DNA of 64,000 bases from NCBI RefSeq assembly GCF_013179805.1, contig NZ_SRRZ01000014.1, forward strand, positions 19,796 to 83,795, given 5' to 3'. The notes under the pieces were generated by a model. The model saw only the letters and a program-made list of their open reading frames with translations. It did not search any database and was not told where the DNA came from. Below, piece after piece: positions 63,647 through 64,000 of this stretch (position 1 is the first letter of the stretch; every line of letters begins with the position of its first letter). A program made the translations under genes and the position numbers. The stretch comes from Microcoleus asticus IPMA8. GTDB taxonomy: Bacteria > Cyanobacteriota > Cyanobacteriia > Cyanobacteriales > Microcoleaceae.

Positions 63647-64000
63647 GTACGGCCTTAATCTAGGCTTGGGATACTTCTCATTTTCAAGGCGAATAAACCT
63701 CAGATTTAGCGTTATTCTCAAGATATTGCTGATAAGCTGCCTCATCTGCTCCAAACGAGTCGATCGAAACACGAGCACTCGGAACAGGCATCAACGGACT
63801 AGGTTTAGGTGCGTATTGACAATAACAGACAGCAATCATATAGCAATCCTAAATCAGTTGCAAATTAATCGGGCTTCACTAATCATGATTAAGTTGGTAT
63901 TAATTCAGTTTTTTCAACAAAAAAGTTATACATATATAACTTGGGAAAATCAAAAACTTGACAATGAGTTACCAGCATAAATAATTTTTTAATCAGTGGG
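63647..64000. other. Right end of the window, no firm gene
   Basis: Apart from the small frame at 63684-63839 nothing here looks coding; longer frames on both strands have composition unlike proteins. The last 100 bases are AT-rich, possibly a promoter region for a gene beyond the window. Confidence 0.5.
63684..63839 (-). CDS. Small possible gene, 51 residues
   Basis: An ATG with TTTAGGATT seven bases upstream opens a frame reading MIAVCYCQYAPKPSPLMPVP, ARVSIDSFGADEAAYQQYLE, NNAKSEVYSP and stop. The composition (acidic, Tyr/Ala/Ser-rich) is protein-like, but I recognise no family, and it could be a decayed fragment. It converges on the KTSC gene with 37 bp between the stops. Confidence 0.35.
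   Translation of the reverse strand: MIAVCYCQYAPKPSPLMPVPSARVSIDSFGADEAAYQQYLENNAKSEVYSP

Noticed and set aside
63666..63980. A 104-codon frame at the right end
   Set aside because: Composition is not protein-like, no ribosome binding site, and the opposite strand has a more plausible small frame.

Overview
The window is a chromosomal stretch of a filamentous, probably non-heterocystous cyanobacterium of the Microcoleus/Oscillatoria/Phormidium type. The evidence is a psbA gene for photosystem II D1, a CpcT phycobilin lyase, the sulfolipid genes sqdB and sqdX, very frequent HIP1 octamers (GCGATCGC) and many heptanucleotide tandem repeats (GATTTTA, GGAAGAA and TTGACTG units). The taxon is an inference from gene content; no rRNA gene is present.

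Layout. 1-2.4 kb: the 3' part of larC with a tandem repeat inside it, then an NB-ARC ATPase whose C-terminal part has decayed. 2.4-6.9 kb: an accessory island with a subtilisin-like protease, a PatG-like protein, an 81-residue Cys-rich peptide and a C2-like protein, bracketed by direct repeats and containing fragments of lost paralogues; this is the best candidate for a poorly described system (a cyanobactin-like RiPP locus without the usual modifying enzymes). 6.9-14 kb: a cobalt ECF transporter split into cbiMNQ and a distant cbiO, each part preceded by its own cobalamin riboswitch, with a Uma2 gene and a TPR-fused ABC binding protein between them. 14-25.9 kb: Uma2 genes, an FAD oxidoreductase, an RDD/pentapeptide membrane protein, DNA photolyase, a Nudix hydrolase, folK and an RTX-type protein. 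25.9-37.1 kb: a complete guanidine-degradation locus, with a guanidine-I riboswitch, a three-gene ABC importer, two carboxyguanidine deiminase-type subunits and a biotin-dependent carboxylase annotated as urea carboxylase; allophanate hydrolase (atzF) is divergent. 37.3-43.7 kb: psbA (high-light Glu130 form), a lumenal protein, a ChuX-like protein, phoH, rpsP-khpA and a penicillin-binding protein 4 homologue. 44-51.3 kb: plsX-fabH-fabD fatty-acid genes, a PspA/IM30 protein, a PstS-like protein, plsC and a stress protein. 51.5-58.5 kb: a GAF protein, a YdcF-like protein, tRNA-Arg(CCU) interrupted by a group I intron, a GUN4-domain protein, a hybrid histidine kinase and a GAF-GAF-PAS adenylate cyclase. 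59-64 kb: sqdX, a DUF4291 gene, sqdB, cpcT and a KTSC-domain protein.

How the genes work together. In the guanidine locus the predicted flow is import, ATP-dependent carboxylation, deimination to allophanate, then hydrolysis to ammonia and CO2, with transcription of the importer and probably the downstream genes switched on by guanidine. In the cobalt locus both halves of the transporter sit behind B12-sensing leaders, so uptake should fall when cobalamin is plentiful. Non-coding space is dominated by dispersed inverted-repeat elements and heptamer repeats, several of which touch genes. Gene decay is frequent: an NB-ARC tail, a Uma2 nonsense mutant, two small membrane-protein pseudogenes and two scars in the peptide island.
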